From NCBI RefSeq assembly GCF_017996735.1, contig NZ_JAGOGJ010000001.1, positions 62,001 to 126,000 of the forward strand: a stretch of DNA of 64,000 nucleotides, read 5' to 3'. Under the pieces are notes generated by a model. It did no database searches. It saw only the letters and a list, made by a program, of their open reading frames with translations, and was not told where the DNA came from. Position 1 is the stretch's first letter, and every line of letters begins with the position of its first letter. Below, in pieces: positions 36,796-46,338 of the stretch. Position numbers and translations under genes: made by a program. The DNA comes from Niveispirillum sp. (lineage in GTDB: Bacteria; Pseudomonadota; Alphaproteobacteria; Azospirillales; Azospirillaceae).

Positions 36796-38780
36796 GCTGC
36801 GGCTCCTTGCGGCGCGTCCGGCGTGATCTCGACCATCACGCGCTGTGCCTGCACCTGATCGCCGATGGCGACCATGACCCCGGTAATCACGCCCTGTACG
36901 GGGGCGGTGTGGACATGTTCCATTTTCATCGCTTCCAGCGCGAGCAGGGGCTGGCCCGGCGACACCCTGTCGCCCACCGTGGCCATCACGGCCACGACAC
37001 GTCCGTTCATCGACGCGCGTACCCGGCCATCGCCACCGCCTTCGTCGGTGCGCGAAGCCGCGGCCCGCGTCAGATCGTCCAGCACATAAGGCCGCCCATC
37101 CAGGCGCAGCCAGAGGCTGGGCCCGTCACGGTCATAGGCAACCGTGTCCATGACCCCGTTGAGGATGAAACGGCCCTCACCCTTGCCGATGGCAACCACG
37201 TCAAGCGCGTGTTCCGTTCCGTCCACCTTGACCGTGAACTGTTGGGGCCGAACCTGGGAAATGCTGGCCGTCAAACGCTTGCCATCAAGAGCGAAACGCA
37301 GGCCGAGCGGCATCGCGTGCGCCAGACTTCGGTCGCCGGCGGCATGGCGGCCGGCCGCTGTCGTCTCCTGCAGCAACCAGGCACCAACGATGGCGGCCCT
37401 GGTGGTGCTGGCTTCATCGGCGGGAATTAAGTCCGCCTCTTGCTGGGCGATGAAGGCCGTCGTCGCATCGCCCGCCGCAAACACCGGATGCGACAGGCAT
37501 CGTGCCAGGAACTCCTGGTTCGTCCGCACACCCAACGCCACCATCTCCTCGATACCGCGGATCAGGCGGCGACGCGCCTCATCGCGGCTGGCGCCGTGGG
37601 CGATCAGCTTGGCAATCATCGAGTCATAGAAGGGTGGGATCGGGCTGCCGGAACGCAGGCCATGTTCCACACGCAATCCGGATGGCGCCTGCCACCGGCG
37701 CATCGTGCCGCTCTGTGGCATGAAACCGGCGCGCACATCCTCCGCACACAGGCGCACCTCGATGGCGTGCCCGGAAAAGCGGATGTCATCCTGGCTCATC
37801 GGCAGCGGCTCGCCTGCCGCCACCCGCAACTGCCACTCGACCAGATCCAGCCCGGTGACGGCTTCGGTGACGGGATGCTCCACCTGCAGCCGCGTGTTCA
37901 TCTCCATGAAATAGTAGTTGCCATCGCGGTCCAGCAGGAACTCCAGCGTTCCGGCCCCCTCATAGGCGATGGCCTTGGCGGCGGTAACGGCAGCGGCCCC
38001 CATGCGCGCCCGCAATCCTGCATCTACGGCGGGGGAGGGTGCTTCTTCGACCACCTTCTGATGGCGCCTCTGCACCGAACAATCGCGTTCGCCCAGATGC
38101 ACCGCATTGCCATGGCGGTCGGCGAAGATCTGGATCTCGACATGGCGCGGCTCGACGATGGCCCGCTCCAGGATGACGGTGGCATCGCCAAAGGCGTTCC
38201 TGGCCTCCGATTGGGCGCTGCGCAGCAGGTCGGCGAATTCGGCAGCGGAGGGCACCAGCCGCATGCCGCGCCCGCCACCGCCGGCCGTGGCCTTGATCAT
38301 GACCGGATAACCGATACGCTCGGCCTCCTGCGACAGGCGCTGTTCGCTTTGGTCATCGCCCTGATATCCTTGAATGCAAGGCACGCCGGCCGCGATCATC
38401 AGCCGCTTGCCACCGGCCTTGTCACCCATGGCGCGGATTGCCTCGGGCGACGGACCGATGAACACCAGGCCCGCGTCGCGGCATGCGGCGGCAAACTCCT
38501 CATTCTCCGCCAGAAAGCCATAGCCGGGATGGATCGCGTCCGCTCCGCTGGCCCGCGCCGCCTCGATGATGGCGGGAATGCGCAGATAGGATTGCGAGGG
38601 CAGCGGCTCCCCGATGCAGACGGCCTGGTCGGCGGCGATGACGTGGGCGGCCTGAGCGTCGGCGGTGGAGTAGACCGCCACCGTCTTGTAGCCAAGGGCA
38701 TGGGCGGTTCGGATCACGCGCAGGGCGATCTCGCCGCGATTGGCGATCAGGATCTTGGAAAAGGGCGTGGGAGAGGTCAT
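36792..38780 (-). CDS. Acyl-CoA carboxylase alpha subunit (biotin carboxylase + BCCP)
   Basis: 662 residues. The biotin carboxylase domain (KILIANRGEIALRVIRTAHALG to about 450) includes the glycine-rich ATP-grasp loop KATAGGGGRGM and the active-site EMNTRLQVEHPVTE. The C-terminal 75 residues form a biotinyl carrier domain with EAMKMEH (Lys619 biotinylated). It matches LiuD/AtuF-type subunits of methylcrotonyl- or geranyl-CoA carboxylase. ATG 38780 is taken as the start; a GTG at 38813 overlapping the beta-subunit stop is possible. It lies directly after the beta subunit and overlaps the hydratase gene, an order typical of liu/atu operons. Confidence 0.93.
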   Translation of the reverse strand: MTSPTPFSKILIANRGEIALRVIRTAHALGYKTVAVYSTADAQAAHVIAADQAVCIGEPLPSQSYLRIPAIIEAARASGADAIHPGYGFLAENEEFAAACRDAGLVFIGPSPEAIRAMGDKAGGKRLMIAAGVPCIQGYQGDDQSEQRLSQEAERIGYPVMIKATAGGGGRGMRLVPSAAEFADLLRSAQSEARNAFGDATVILERAIVEPRHVEIQIFADRHGNAVHLGERDCSVQRRHQKVVEEAPSPAVDAGLRARMGAAAVTAAKAIAYEGAGTLEFLLDRDGNYYFMEMNTRLQVEHPVTEAVTGLDLVEWQLRVAAGEPLPMSQDDIRFSGHAIEVRLCAEDVRAGFMPQSGTMRRWQAPSGLRVEHGLRSGSPIPPFYDSMIAKLIAHGASRDEARRRLIRGIEEMVALGVRTNQEFLARCLSHPVFAAGDATTAFIAQQEADLIPADEASTTRAAIVGAWLLQETTAAGRHAAGDRSLAHAMPLGLRFALDGKRLTASISQVRPQQFTVKVDGTEHALDVVAIGKGEGRFILNGVMDTVAYDRDGPSLWLRLDGRPYVLDDLTRAAASRTDEGGGDGRVRASMNGRVVAVMATVGDRVSPGQPLLALEAMKMEHVHTAPVQGVITGVMVAIGDQVQAQRVMVEITPDAPQGAAA

Positions 38781-38809
38781 GGCGTTGGCCCGATTAGTCA
38801 AAGGGTCGA

Positions 38810-40429
38810 TCACGGACGGGCGACCGAGAATTGCATGGGCTGCGGGGTGCGGGCCTCGGCCTCCCGGCAGATTGCCAGCACGTTGGCCAGTACGGCGCGG
38901 GTGTCGCGGGGATCGATCACCCCGTCATCCAGCAGGTGGGCGCTGGTGGTGAACACGCTCATCTGGCTGTCGAACAGATCAACGATGCGGGCCGACATGG
39001 CGTCGAGCCGTGCCTCATCCACCTGCCCCTTGCGCCGCATGCCGGCCTCGCTGACGATGCGCATGGTCTGTGCGGCCTGTTCGCCACCCATCACGGCCGT
39101 CTTGGCATTGGGCCAACTGAAGCAAAAACGCGGGTGGAAGCCACGGCCGCACATGGCGTAATTGCCGGCTCCATAGGATGCGCCGCAATAGATGGTGATC
39201 TGCGGTACCGTGGCGCTGGTCACCGCCTGGATCATCTTGGACCCGTGCTTGATGATGCCGGCCTCTTCATAGGCACGACCGACCATGAAACCGGTAGTGT
39301 TGTTCAGATAAAGGATTGGTGTCCGCGACTGGCAGCAGGCCTGAATGAAATGTGTCGCCTTGGACGCCCCGGCCGGATCGATGGGACCATTATTGGTGAT
39401 CACGCCAACGGGGAAGCCCTCGATCTTGAAATGGCCGCAGATGGTGGCGCTGCCATAATCCGGGCCGAACTCCAGGAAATCGCTGTCGTCGGCGATGCGC
39501 GCGATCACCTGCCGCATGTCCGCCGGTCGCTTGTGGTCCGCCGGCATGATGCCCAGCAGTTCCTCGGCATCGTAACGCGGCGGCTTGAATGTCCGTGGCG
39601 GTTCCGGCAGTAGTCCCCTGTTCCAGTCGATCTGATCGATGATGTTGCGTGCGATGCGCAGGCCGTCACGATCATCCTCTGCCAGATAGTCGCCCAGACC
39701 GGAGATGGTGGCGTGCATGACGGCACCCCCCAACTCCTCTTCGGTGGCGATCTCACCCGTCGCCGCCTTCAGCAGGGGCGGGCCCGCCAGGAAGGCGCGT
39801 GAGCGGCCGCGAACCAGGATGATATAGTCCGACAGGCCCGTCTGATAGGCGCCGCCGGCCGTCGACGATCCGTGGGTGACGGTCACCACCGGCAGGCCGG
39901 CGGCCGACAGCCGGGCCAGATTGCGGAACACATTGCCGGCATGAACGAATGCCTCGACGCGGTACTGCATCAGATTGGCGCCGGCACTCTCCACCAACTG
40001 CACATAGGGCAGCTTGTTCTCCAGCGCGATTTCCTGAATGCGCAACTGCTTGTCCAGGCCCATCGGCTGCAGCGCGCCGGCGTCGATGCCGGCATCGCTG
40101 GCGCAGACCATGCACCGGACGCCGCTGACGAAACCGATGCCGGCGATGACGCCGCCCCCGGGGACGCTGGTGCCGAGATCGGGAGTGTCCAGTCCCAGCC
40201 CGGCCAGCGTGGACAGTTCCAGGAACGGCGCACCGGGATCAAGCAGCAGCGAAAGACGCTCGCGCGGCAAGAGCTGCTGTCGCTTTTCAAAGCGCTCACG
40301 CGACGCGGAGGACTTTGCATAGGTCCGGGTTTCATAGACACGCACGCGCTCGATCAGGGCGAGCATGTGATCACGATTGGCTGTGTAAGCCATAGAGGAT
40401 GTGGAGATGGTGGAGTCGATTTGGGGCAT
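38810..40429 (-). CDS. Acyl-CoA carboxylase beta subunit (carboxyltransferase)
   Basis: 539 residues. It has two crotonase-like halves: GIGFVSGVRCMVCASDAGIDAG and HGSSTAGGAYQTGLSDY in the N-half, and GVITNNGPIDPAGASKATHFIQ and GASYGAGNYAMCGRGFHPRF in the C-half. The last motif is characteristic of 3-methylcrotonyl- and geranyl-CoA carboxylases rather than propionyl- or acetyl-CoA enzymes. It moves the carboxyl group from biotin to the gamma carbon of a branched enoyl-CoA. With the alpha subunit at 36792 it forms the full enzyme. The start at 40429 lacks a clear ribosome-binding site; ATG 40393 is an alternative. Confidence 0.94.
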   Translation of the reverse strand: MPQIDSTISTSSMAYTANRDHMLALIERVRVYETRTYAKSSASRERFEKRQQLLPRERLSLLLDPGAPFLELSTLAGLGLDTPDLGTSVPGGGVIAGIGFVSGVRCMVCASDAGIDAGALQPMGLDKQLRIQEIALENKLPYVQLVESAGANLMQYRVEAFVHAGNVFRNLARLSAAGLPVVTVTHGSSTAGGAYQTGLSDYIILVRGRSRAFLAGPPLLKAATGEIATEEELGGAVMHATISGLGDYLAEDDRDGLRIARNIIDQIDWNRGLLPEPPRTFKPPRYDAEELLGIMPADHKRPADMRQVIARIADDSDFLEFGPDYGSATICGHFKIEGFPVGVITNNGPIDPAGASKATHFIQACCQSRTPILYLNNTTGFMVGRAYEEAGIIKHGSKMIQAVTSATVPQITIYCGASYGAGNYAMCGRGFHPRFCFSWPNAKTAVMGGEQAAQTMRIVSEAGMRRKGQVDEARLDAMSARIVDLFDSQMSVFTTSAHLLDDGVIDPRDTRAVLANVLAICREAEARTPQPMQFSVARP

Positions 40430-40526
40430 GGCTGCTTGTTCTGCTGCGGCTGCGGCGATGTGGTCAGCGTAGGTTCGTTTCGTCGACCGGGTCTTGCGCG
40501 AACTGGTCGACAGGACCGGATGGACG

Positions 40527-41420
40527 CTAGGCCGCCGGCGGCAGTAGGCGCCATTTGGGCAGGAGAAAGGCCGGGCGATAGCTCATCTTCGTCTGGCGGA
40601 AATTGGGCAGGCCGAGATCCTGCTCGAAATTGAGCCATTCGACCCTGTCACCCGCATCGGTGCCGCCGCTGGAGGCGAAATGGTGGAACATGTATTGGGC
40701 GATGCCCTTGAAGCGCACCAATCCCTTCGCGAACCGGATGGCCCAGACGCCTTCCTGCAGCCGCTCCGCCAGCAGGAGCCCGGCCGGCTGTCCATCAGCG
40801 CGATAGAGGAACCCGCGCAATAGCAGCTCCGGCGCGAAGGCCAGCGCTTCATGGCAGGCGGCTTCATCCGCCTCGCCCGGTGCCTTGCCCTTATCCTGCA
40901 TCCAGCCGTCCAGCACCTGACGCGCGGTATCGTGCAGATGGGGACCATAGGGTTCGGCTTCAACGACATGCGCGGCCAGAAGCTGTGCCATCAGGTTGGC
41001 TTTCTTCTGGAGCATCCGCCCCTGGTAGGTCCGGAAGGCCTCTGCCGGATAGACATAGTCGGCATCGTCACGATTATCCGTCAGCACAAGGCCGCAATCG
41101 CGGACAGCGTCGGCCTCCCGTTCGCACAGCGGGAACAGGGCGCCGTATCGGGTGACCATGGCCCGCAGGACATCCATCGGCGCCTGACCGATGTCGAACA
41201 GGGGCAGGGCCAGTCCTTGCCCGTCATAGGTCACGCCGCTGATACAGGGCCAAGGGCCATCATGCCAGCGCCACTCATGCTCGCGGCGGAAGAGCCAGAG
41301 ATTGCCGAAGGTCAGGTCGGCCGGCATGCGCTGAGCCAGCCCCTCTGTGCGCTGGGCCAGAAGCGGGACAATACGGGGTGCCAGCGCCAGGGTCAGGTCG
41401 ATACCGTCGGAATGCGCCAC
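40527..41420 (-). CDS. DUF2156 / lysyltransferase-C-like protein (GNAT fold)
   Basis: 297 residues. Blocks LTFGNLWLFRREHEWRW, RDDADYVYPAEAFRTYQGRMLQKKANLMAQL, LYRADGQPAGLLLAERL, FAKGLVRFKGIAQYMFHHFA and WLNFEQDLGLPNFRQTKMSY are those of the DUF2156 family. It shares its fold with the C-terminal domain of phosphatidylglycerol lysyltransferases (a double acyl-transferase fold). No membrane segments. The start is a GTG at 41420, eight bases after the previous gene, so it is within the acyl-CoA operon. Its role there is unclear: acyl or aminoacyl transfer to an intermediate is possible. Confidence 0.78.
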   Translation of the reverse strand: MAHSDGIDLTLALAPRIVPLLAQRTEGLAQRMPADLTFGNLWLFRREHEWRWHDGPWPCISGVTYDGQGLALPLFDIGQAPMDVLRAMVTRYGALFPLCEREADAVRDCGLVLTDNRDDADYVYPAEAFRTYQGRMLQKKANLMAQLLAAHVVEAEPYGPHLHDTARQVLDGWMQDKGKAPGEADEAACHEALAFAPELLLRGFLYRADGQPAGLLLAERLQEGVWAIRFAKGLVRFKGIAQYMFHHFASSGGTDAGDRVEWLNFEQDLGLPNFRQTKMSYRPAFLLPKWRLLPPAA

Positions 41421-41428
41421 GATGGAAC

Positions 41429-42229
41429 TCAGCGCCGCGAGCTTCTCGCACCTGGCGACGGCCCGTCAGCGGCCTCGCCGGCGAAACACTGGGCCAGCCG
41501 TGTCCATTGATCGGCCGCGTCCCCGGCCCATTCCAGCCGTGTGTCGGCCCGATTGCGCCGCTGCGTCACCAGCAGGGCGAAATCGAGAGCAGGCCCGCGC
41601 ACGAAATTCTCCGTTGAGGGCTCACCCCATGCCCAATCCTCCCCCGTTGGCGCCTGGAGCGCCACATAGGGGGCGGGCTGTGGCACGGCAAGCTTGCGGT
41701 TGACGAAGGTCCAGCCATAGGTCGTCACGCCCAGATGCGTGATGTGCCGCAGGCCGGGGCCAGGCTCCCGCTCGCGTCCCAGCATGTCCCAGATGTCCTG
41801 ACCATGCGCCCAGGTTTCCATGAGCCGGGCCGTCGCGAAGGACCGGGCGCTCATCGGCGGGCCATACCAGGGAAGGCGCGCCTTGGCGTCCATCGCGGCG
41901 AGTGCTGCCACCAGCGCTTCGTAGCGTTGGCGCCATAGGGCCAGCAGGGCATCCCCCTCAAGATGGTTGAAGCGGCGCCGGGCGATGGCGCTGATCTCCG
42001 TTCCAGCTGCAAATTCGCGGGCCAGGGCCGCCCGGTCGGCCTCAAAGCCGGCGACGTCATTGACCGCCAGCAACGCGGTCTCGTCGAAGAACAGCAGATG
42101 CGCGACCTCGTCCCAGGGCGTCCAGCCATAGAAGTCCGTGCGCTGGCGCCATTGTTCGGACGACAGGGTGGCGCACAACTCGGCGAGCTGGCGATATTCA
42201 GCGAGGAGATCGGCGGTCAGATCATGCAT
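41429..42229 (-). CDS. TIGR03084-type DinB-like / maleylpyruvate-isomerase-N protein
   Basis: 266 residues. The N-terminal four-helix DinB-like domain has WRQRTDFYGWTPWDEVAHLLFFDE, a His for metal binding, and MSARSFATARLMETWAHGQDIWDMLG with the second metal His pair. The C-terminal part (ITHLGVTTYGWTFVNRKL) matches the TIGR03084 group. Relatives act as thiol-dependent isomerases or hydrolases with a metal. This group is found beside acyl-CoA catabolic genes, to my knowledge. It lies between the acyl-CoA dehydrogenase and DUF2156 genes with gaps of about 10 bases. The reaction is unknown. Confidence 0.8.
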   Translation of the reverse strand: MHDLTADLLAEYRQLAELCATLSSEQWRQRTDFYGWTPWDEVAHLLFFDETALLAVNDVAGFEADRAALAREFAAGTEISAIARRRFNHLEGDALLALWRQRYEALVAALAAMDAKARLPWYGPPMSARSFATARLMETWAHGQDIWDMLGREREPGPGLRHITHLGVTTYGWTFVNRKLAVPQPAPYVALQAPTGEDWAWGEPSTENFVRGPALDFALLVTQRRNRADTRLEWAGDAADQWTRLAQCFAGEAADGPSPGARSSRR

Positions 42230-42240
42230 GGGAAGGTCCT

Positions 42241-43425
42241 TCAGATGCCCAACTGCCGGGCTGTCAGGTCTTTCATAATTTCCTCGGAACCGCCGCCGAT
42301 CATCATCACCTTGGCCTCGCGGTAGATGCGTTCGGAGCGGGTGCCGCGCATGAAACCCATGCCGCCCAGGATCTGCACCGCCTGATCGGCGCAATATTGC
42401 ATGGCCTGGGTGGACAGGATTTTCGCCATGCAGGCCCGGGCGACCAGATGCTCAGGATTGCCGTGGCGATGTTCGATCTGCCAGCCCAGGTCGTAGACGA
42501 AGGTGCGGGCGGCCTCGACCTTCAGGGCCATGTCCACCAGCTTGTGACGGATGACCTGCCGCTGGGACAGGGGCTGGCCGAACGTGACACGATCGCGCGC
42601 CCAGGCCAGCGCCTCGTCGACGCAGACTTGCGCATAGGCACAGGAGGCGATCGACATGGACAGCCGCTCGCTGTTGAAATTGTTCATGAATACCTTGAAG
42701 CCCTCATGCTCGGTGCCCAGTAGGTTGGCGACCGGCACGCGGACATCGTCGAAATGCAGATGGGCGGTGTCGGAGCACCACCAGCCCATCTTTTTCAGCG
42801 GCGTGCGGCTCAGGCCCGGCGTGTCGGCATCAACTAGCAGCGCCGACACGCCGCCCGACCCCTTGGACCCCGTTGCGGTGCGCACCGCAACGGTGATGAA
42901 ATCGGCGCGCATGCCCGAGGTGATGAAGGTCTTCTCGCCATTCAGCACATAATGGTCGCCATCGCGCACGGCCGAGCATTTCAGCGCGGCGACGTCTGAA
43001 CCGCCCCCCGGCTCGGTCACGGCCAGGGCCGCAATCTTCTCGCCAGCCAGCACGGGCGGTACGACCCGCTGCTTCAGCGCGTCGCTGCCATAGGCTGCCA
43101 CGGGCGGCAGCCCGATCGTGTGCGACAGGAGCGAGGCCGACAAGCCGCCGCAACCGGCACGCGCCACCTCTTCCGACGTGATCAGGTGATAGAAGATATC
43201 CGCCGGCGTGCCGCCCAGATCCTCATCATAGCCAATGCCCAGCGCGCCAATCTCGCCAAAGCGGCGGTAAAGGTCGCGTGGGAACGTCTCTGCCTCATCC
43301 CAGTCATTGACGAACGGCGCGATCTCCCGCGTCACGAAGTTGCGAAGGAGGGACCGGTACTGTTCGTGCTCCGCGCTGAAATAGTGCGGCAGGGGGGGTG
43401 TTTCGATCATGATGTCGTCGCTCAT
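42241..43425 (-). CDS. Acyl-CoA dehydrogenase
   Basis: 394 residues, the length of soluble acyl-CoA dehydrogenases. N-terminal helices are followed by ALAVTEPGGGSDVAALKCSAVRDGDHYVLNGEKTFITSG (FAD and substrate loop). The C-terminal helical domain holds RQVIRHKLVDMALKVEAARTFVYDLGW and the end motif QILGGMGFMRGTRSERIYREAKVMMIGGGSEEIMKDL. It forms an alpha,beta-enoyl-CoA, giving electrons to ETF. The catalytic Glu of short-branched or AtuD-like members cannot be placed with certainty by eye. First gene of a seven-gene minus-strand operon leading to the carboxylase, hydratase and GlcD genes. No strong ribosome-binding site; ATG 43452 is an alternative. Confidence 0.93.
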   Translation of the reverse strand: MSDDIMIETPPLPHYFSAEHEQYRSLLRNFVTREIAPFVNDWDEAETFPRDLYRRFGEIGALGIGYDEDLGGTPADIFYHLITSEEVARAGCGGLSASLLSHTIGLPPVAAYGSDALKQRVVPPVLAGEKIAALAVTEPGGGSDVAALKCSAVRDGDHYVLNGEKTFITSGMRADFITVAVRTATGSKGSGGVSALLVDADTPGLSRTPLKKMGWWCSDTAHLHFDDVRVPVANLLGTEHEGFKVFMNNFNSERLSMSIASCAYAQVCVDEALAWARDRVTFGQPLSQRQVIRHKLVDMALKVEAARTFVYDLGWQIEHRHGNPEHLVARACMAKILSTQAMQYCADQAVQILGGMGFMRGTRSERIYREAKVMMIGGGSEEIMKDLTARQLGI

Positions 43426-43569
43426 GCTTGGTGCCGCGCGTCGGACTGACATTGCGCAGGGCGGCTTGCGGCCAAATGGTGCGGCTGCGCAGGGGGATGG
43501 CCGTGCGGCAGTCGTCGATCATGAAACGCATCCTCGCCTCAAGGAGGCGGTGCGTCTTGTGTGGACTGG

Positions 43570-44379
43570 CTAAAGCGCCGGTGCGTGCGTGATGATGCGC
43601 AGCTTGCGGGAGCCGGCAATGATGTCCTTAGGCTTCAGACCATAGACTTGACGGATCGAGTGGCTGAAATGCGTGCTGTCCGGGTAGCCGATATCCAGAG
43701 CGACATGCAGCAGATTACTGCTGGAATGCACATGGTGCAGCAGGCTACGGGCTCGCTTCCAGGTGCGCACATTGCGGAAGGGGATGCCAACCTCCTCCTT
43801 GAACAAATGCAGGAAGCGCGAGAAGGACAGGTTGACCAGCGATGCGCACTCTGCGGCCGCGATGGCGCCCGTCGGATTGTTCCTGATACTGTCCAGCACT
43901 CTGGTGATGCGCCGATCCAGGGAGCGCGACGGCAGCGTATGCCCGAAAAATACCGGATCGAAATCGCAGGGGCGCAGACCCGGCGCACCGCCGGGGACGA
44001 CCAGTCGCCGATGCACGTCGCGGACATGGGCGGCGAAATCCGGCGCAGCCACCGCACCGCAGGAACGGAGCAGGGAAGGGAGCCGGTCCATATCCACCGT
44101 TTCCGGCTCAATCGATACATTGAGGACGTGGCGCCCCTCGCAAGCTATTTCGTAGGGTACATGCGGTTGGATGATGGCGACTTCGGTTGATTGCCAATCT
44201 CCCCCGTCGACCCTCACGCGCAACGGGCCATCGATCGCAACATTCGCGATGATGGCCCCCTGTGTGTGCAGGCAGGGGGTGCCCAGCAGCCCTGCGTAGA
44301 AGACGCGATCCTGGGTGATCCACATGACGCGATCGGCGCTGGTAAAGCGCTGCGGGACGAACGAAGTCGCTGGGGTCAT
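43570..44379 (-). CDS. AraC family transcriptional regulator
   Basis: 269 residues. An AraC-binding-like N-terminal domain (TQGAIIANVAIDGPLRVRVDGG, IIQPHVPYEIACEG) precedes a C-terminal HTH (GAIAAAECASLVNLSFSRFLHLFKEEVGIPFRNVRTWKRARSLL, LLHVALDIGYPDSTHFSHSIRQVYGLKPKDI). ATG 44379 sits eight bases after GGGAG; ATG 44385 is an alternative. It lies between the two minus-strand catabolic operons, 144 bases before the acyl-CoA dehydrogenase, and probably activates one or both in response to a pathway acid. Confidence 0.89.
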   Translation of the reverse strand: MTPATSFVPQRFTSADRVMWITQDRVFYAGLLGTPCLHTQGAIIANVAIDGPLRVRVDGGDWQSTEVAIIQPHVPYEIACEGRHVLNVSIEPETVDMDRLPSLLRSCGAVAAPDFAAHVRDVHRRLVVPGGAPGLRPCDFDPVFFGHTLPSRSLDRRITRVLDSIRNNPTGAIAAAECASLVNLSFSRFLHLFKEEVGIPFRNVRTWKRARSLLHHVHSSSNLLHVALDIGYPDSTHFSHSIRQVYGLKPKDIIAGSRKLRIITHAPAL

Positions 44380-44451
44380 TGACATTTCTCCCGGAGTGGG
44401 AGGCGCTTTTCGTGCCTCCTTTATATTTGCGGCACCTGTGCGGGTCTGCCC

Positions 44452-44480
44452 TGGCGGGGGCGGTGACGCCGCCCCCGCCA
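44452..44480 (-). terminator. Strong GC hairpin after the CocE-like gene
   Basis: Perfect 12-bp arms TGGCGGGGGCGG / CCGCCCCCGCCA with a 5-base loop lie 8 bases beyond the stop of the CocE-like gene. No U-run follows on the minus strand, so it may be a weak or Rho-assisted terminator, or protect the 3' end of the mRNA. Confidence 0.5.
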
Positions 44481-44487
44481 AGCTGGC

Positions 44488-46284
44488 TCAGGCCGGATCG
44501 GACGGGATGACGGGCAGAAGCAGGAAGGGCTCGCTGCCCGCAACGAAGTGCAGCGTATTCTTCCCGCCGAAGATGTCGGGCGGCCGATCCCGCGGGTCGG
44601 CATGGCGGAACGGGCCGACACCGGTCATCGGGTAGGGCTGGTCGGAAAGGCCGGCGTCGCCCAGCCCATGGTCATAGTCGCAACCACGGATGTTGAGCGC
44701 CAGCGTATAGCCCGCCGGCACCACGATGCTGGTCGGCAGGATTTCGATATCCAGGATAACGGGCTCGCCCGGCACCAGCGGTTGCAACTCGTCGTGGCTG
44801 TGGTAGGGGCGGTAGGGCAGCGTCCTGGCCGGGTCCAGCTTGCGGTGCGAGGCACGCAACCAGCCCAGCCCGATGGGGACGCGCGGATCATTGGAGCCGA
44901 TGAACAGCACCTCCTTGCCGTCCGGCGCGAACAGCCGCAAGGCCAGGAAGATGTCGGCATCGACCGTGTCGGAAGACACCATCAGCCTGGCTGCCACGGG
45001 GCCGGTGATCTCCATCTCCTGCGTCGACGGCGGCAGGATGAAGGTGATGCCATGGTCCGTGGTACTATAGGTGATGGCGGCTCCAGTGCCGGGCGTGGTG
45101 GTCAGGGTGCGCGTGCCGGGATCGAGATAGTACCGGGTCCATTGCGTGCGGGCGAGCGGCCATTCCTGTTCGTCACGGATGGTGAAATGCTCTCCCGGCC
45201 GGCGAATCTGCAACTGCACCGGCGGCTGCCGGTCCCAGCCGGTATCCTTGCCCTGCAGGAAATGGCCGAAGAACTTCTTCTGCAACGCCACACCCTCGGC
45301 GCGATAGAAGGGGCTGAAATGGCTATCGCCATGGACTTCCAGCCATTTCTGGGATGAGCCCGCCTCAAGATAGCCTTCGAAATTGCCGCGCGGGTGGACA
45401 CCCATTCCGCCCCAGTTGGCGGCGGACAGCAGCGGCACCTCGATGCGGCTGAGGTCGGGCTTGTGGCTGGAGTAGAATTCGTCATCCAGCGGGTGGTTCA
45501 GCACCCCGTCGACCATCGGCACGGCGCGGTTCGCCGTCAGTTCCGCTTCCGACAGCGTTTCCGGCCCGCTCACCCACTCGCCATTGTTCGGGTTCTTTAT
45601 GCCGCGATTGCCGTATCCGTGCTGGATCTTCAGAACCTGACGACCATACCAGCCAGCGCCGAATTGCGACAGGATGCCACCATGCCGTGCGGCATCGCGG
45701 TACCGGTCGACGAAGCCTTCCCAGACGCAGATGGCGGCCAGATGCGGCGGACGCTGGGCGGCGGCATACCACTGGTTCGTGGCGTAATAGGAAATGCCGT
45801 TCATCCCGACCTTGCCATTGCACCAGGGCTGTGCCGCCGCCCATTCGATGCATTCGCAGATGTCCGTCGTCTCCTGCGCCGAGGTCGGGTCCAGCACGCC
45901 TTTCGAGCGGCCGGCACCGCGGCTGTCGACGCGGATACAGACGAAGCCATCGGGTACCCATTTCTCCGGGTCGGCGACCTCCCAGTTCATATATTTGTTG
46001 GTCGAGCCCTCTGCGATGTCCGGATAGGCGCGCACCATGCGGTCATAGGCGCTCTTGTAGCCCACCTGCATGGGGACCCCCTTGCCATAAGCGCCATAAG
46101 AAATCAGGGCGGCATAGCGGCCCGGCGCTTCGGGAAGAAAGATGTCGGCCCGGAGGACGACACCGTCGCTCATCTTGATGGGCGCATCCCACAGAATACG
46201 CATGCCGTCCGCATGCACTGCCTCCGGCATGTCGTCGGACAGGGGGGCGTCGGGGTTGGCACGCAGCGGGGTTTCCTCGTTCAT
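44488..46284 (-). CDS. CocE/NonD family serine hydrolase (X-Pro dipeptidyl-peptidase fold)
   Basis: 598 residues. N-terminal alpha/beta hydrolase: LWDAPIKMSDGVVLRADIFLP, FVCIRVDSRGAGRSKG, and the nucleophile elbow GMNGISYYATNQW with the catalytic Ser. A histidine candidate lies in VHGDSHFSPF. The C-terminal jelly-roll domain runs from ITGPVAARLMVSSDTVDADIFLALRLF to the end and is typical of cocaine-esterase-like enzymes. It hydrolyses esters or amides of bulky molecules. No signal peptide is seen, so it likely works after uptake. ATG 46284 follows AAAGGAAC. Third gene of the operon with the FAH hydrolase and the enolase-superfamily dehydratase. Confidence 0.9.
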   Translation of the reverse strand: MNEETPLRANPDAPLSDDMPEAVHADGMRILWDAPIKMSDGVVLRADIFLPEAPGRYAALISYGAYGKGVPMQVGYKSAYDRMVRAYPDIAEGSTNKYMNWEVADPEKWVPDGFVCIRVDSRGAGRSKGVLDPTSAQETTDICECIEWAAAQPWCNGKVGMNGISYYATNQWYAAAQRPPHLAAICVWEGFVDRYRDAARHGGILSQFGAGWYGRQVLKIQHGYGNRGIKNPNNGEWVSGPETLSEAELTANRAVPMVDGVLNHPLDDEFYSSHKPDLSRIEVPLLSAANWGGMGVHPRGNFEGYLEAGSSQKWLEVHGDSHFSPFYRAEGVALQKKFFGHFLQGKDTGWDRQPPVQLQIRRPGEHFTIRDEQEWPLARTQWTRYYLDPGTRTLTTTPGTGAAITYSTTDHGITFILPPSTQEMEITGPVAARLMVSSDTVDADIFLALRLFAPDGKEVLFIGSNDPRVPIGLGWLRASHRKLDPARTLPYRPYHSHDELQPLVPGEPVILDIEILPTSIVVPAGYTLALNIRGCDYDHGLGDAGLSDQPYPMTGVGPFRHADPRDRPPDIFGGKNTLHFVAGSEPFLLLPVIPSDPA

Positions 46285-46338
46285 CTCGTTCGTTCCTTTG
46301 AATGTGCAAATTATTCGAAGTGCCGGGGGCCGTGATCC

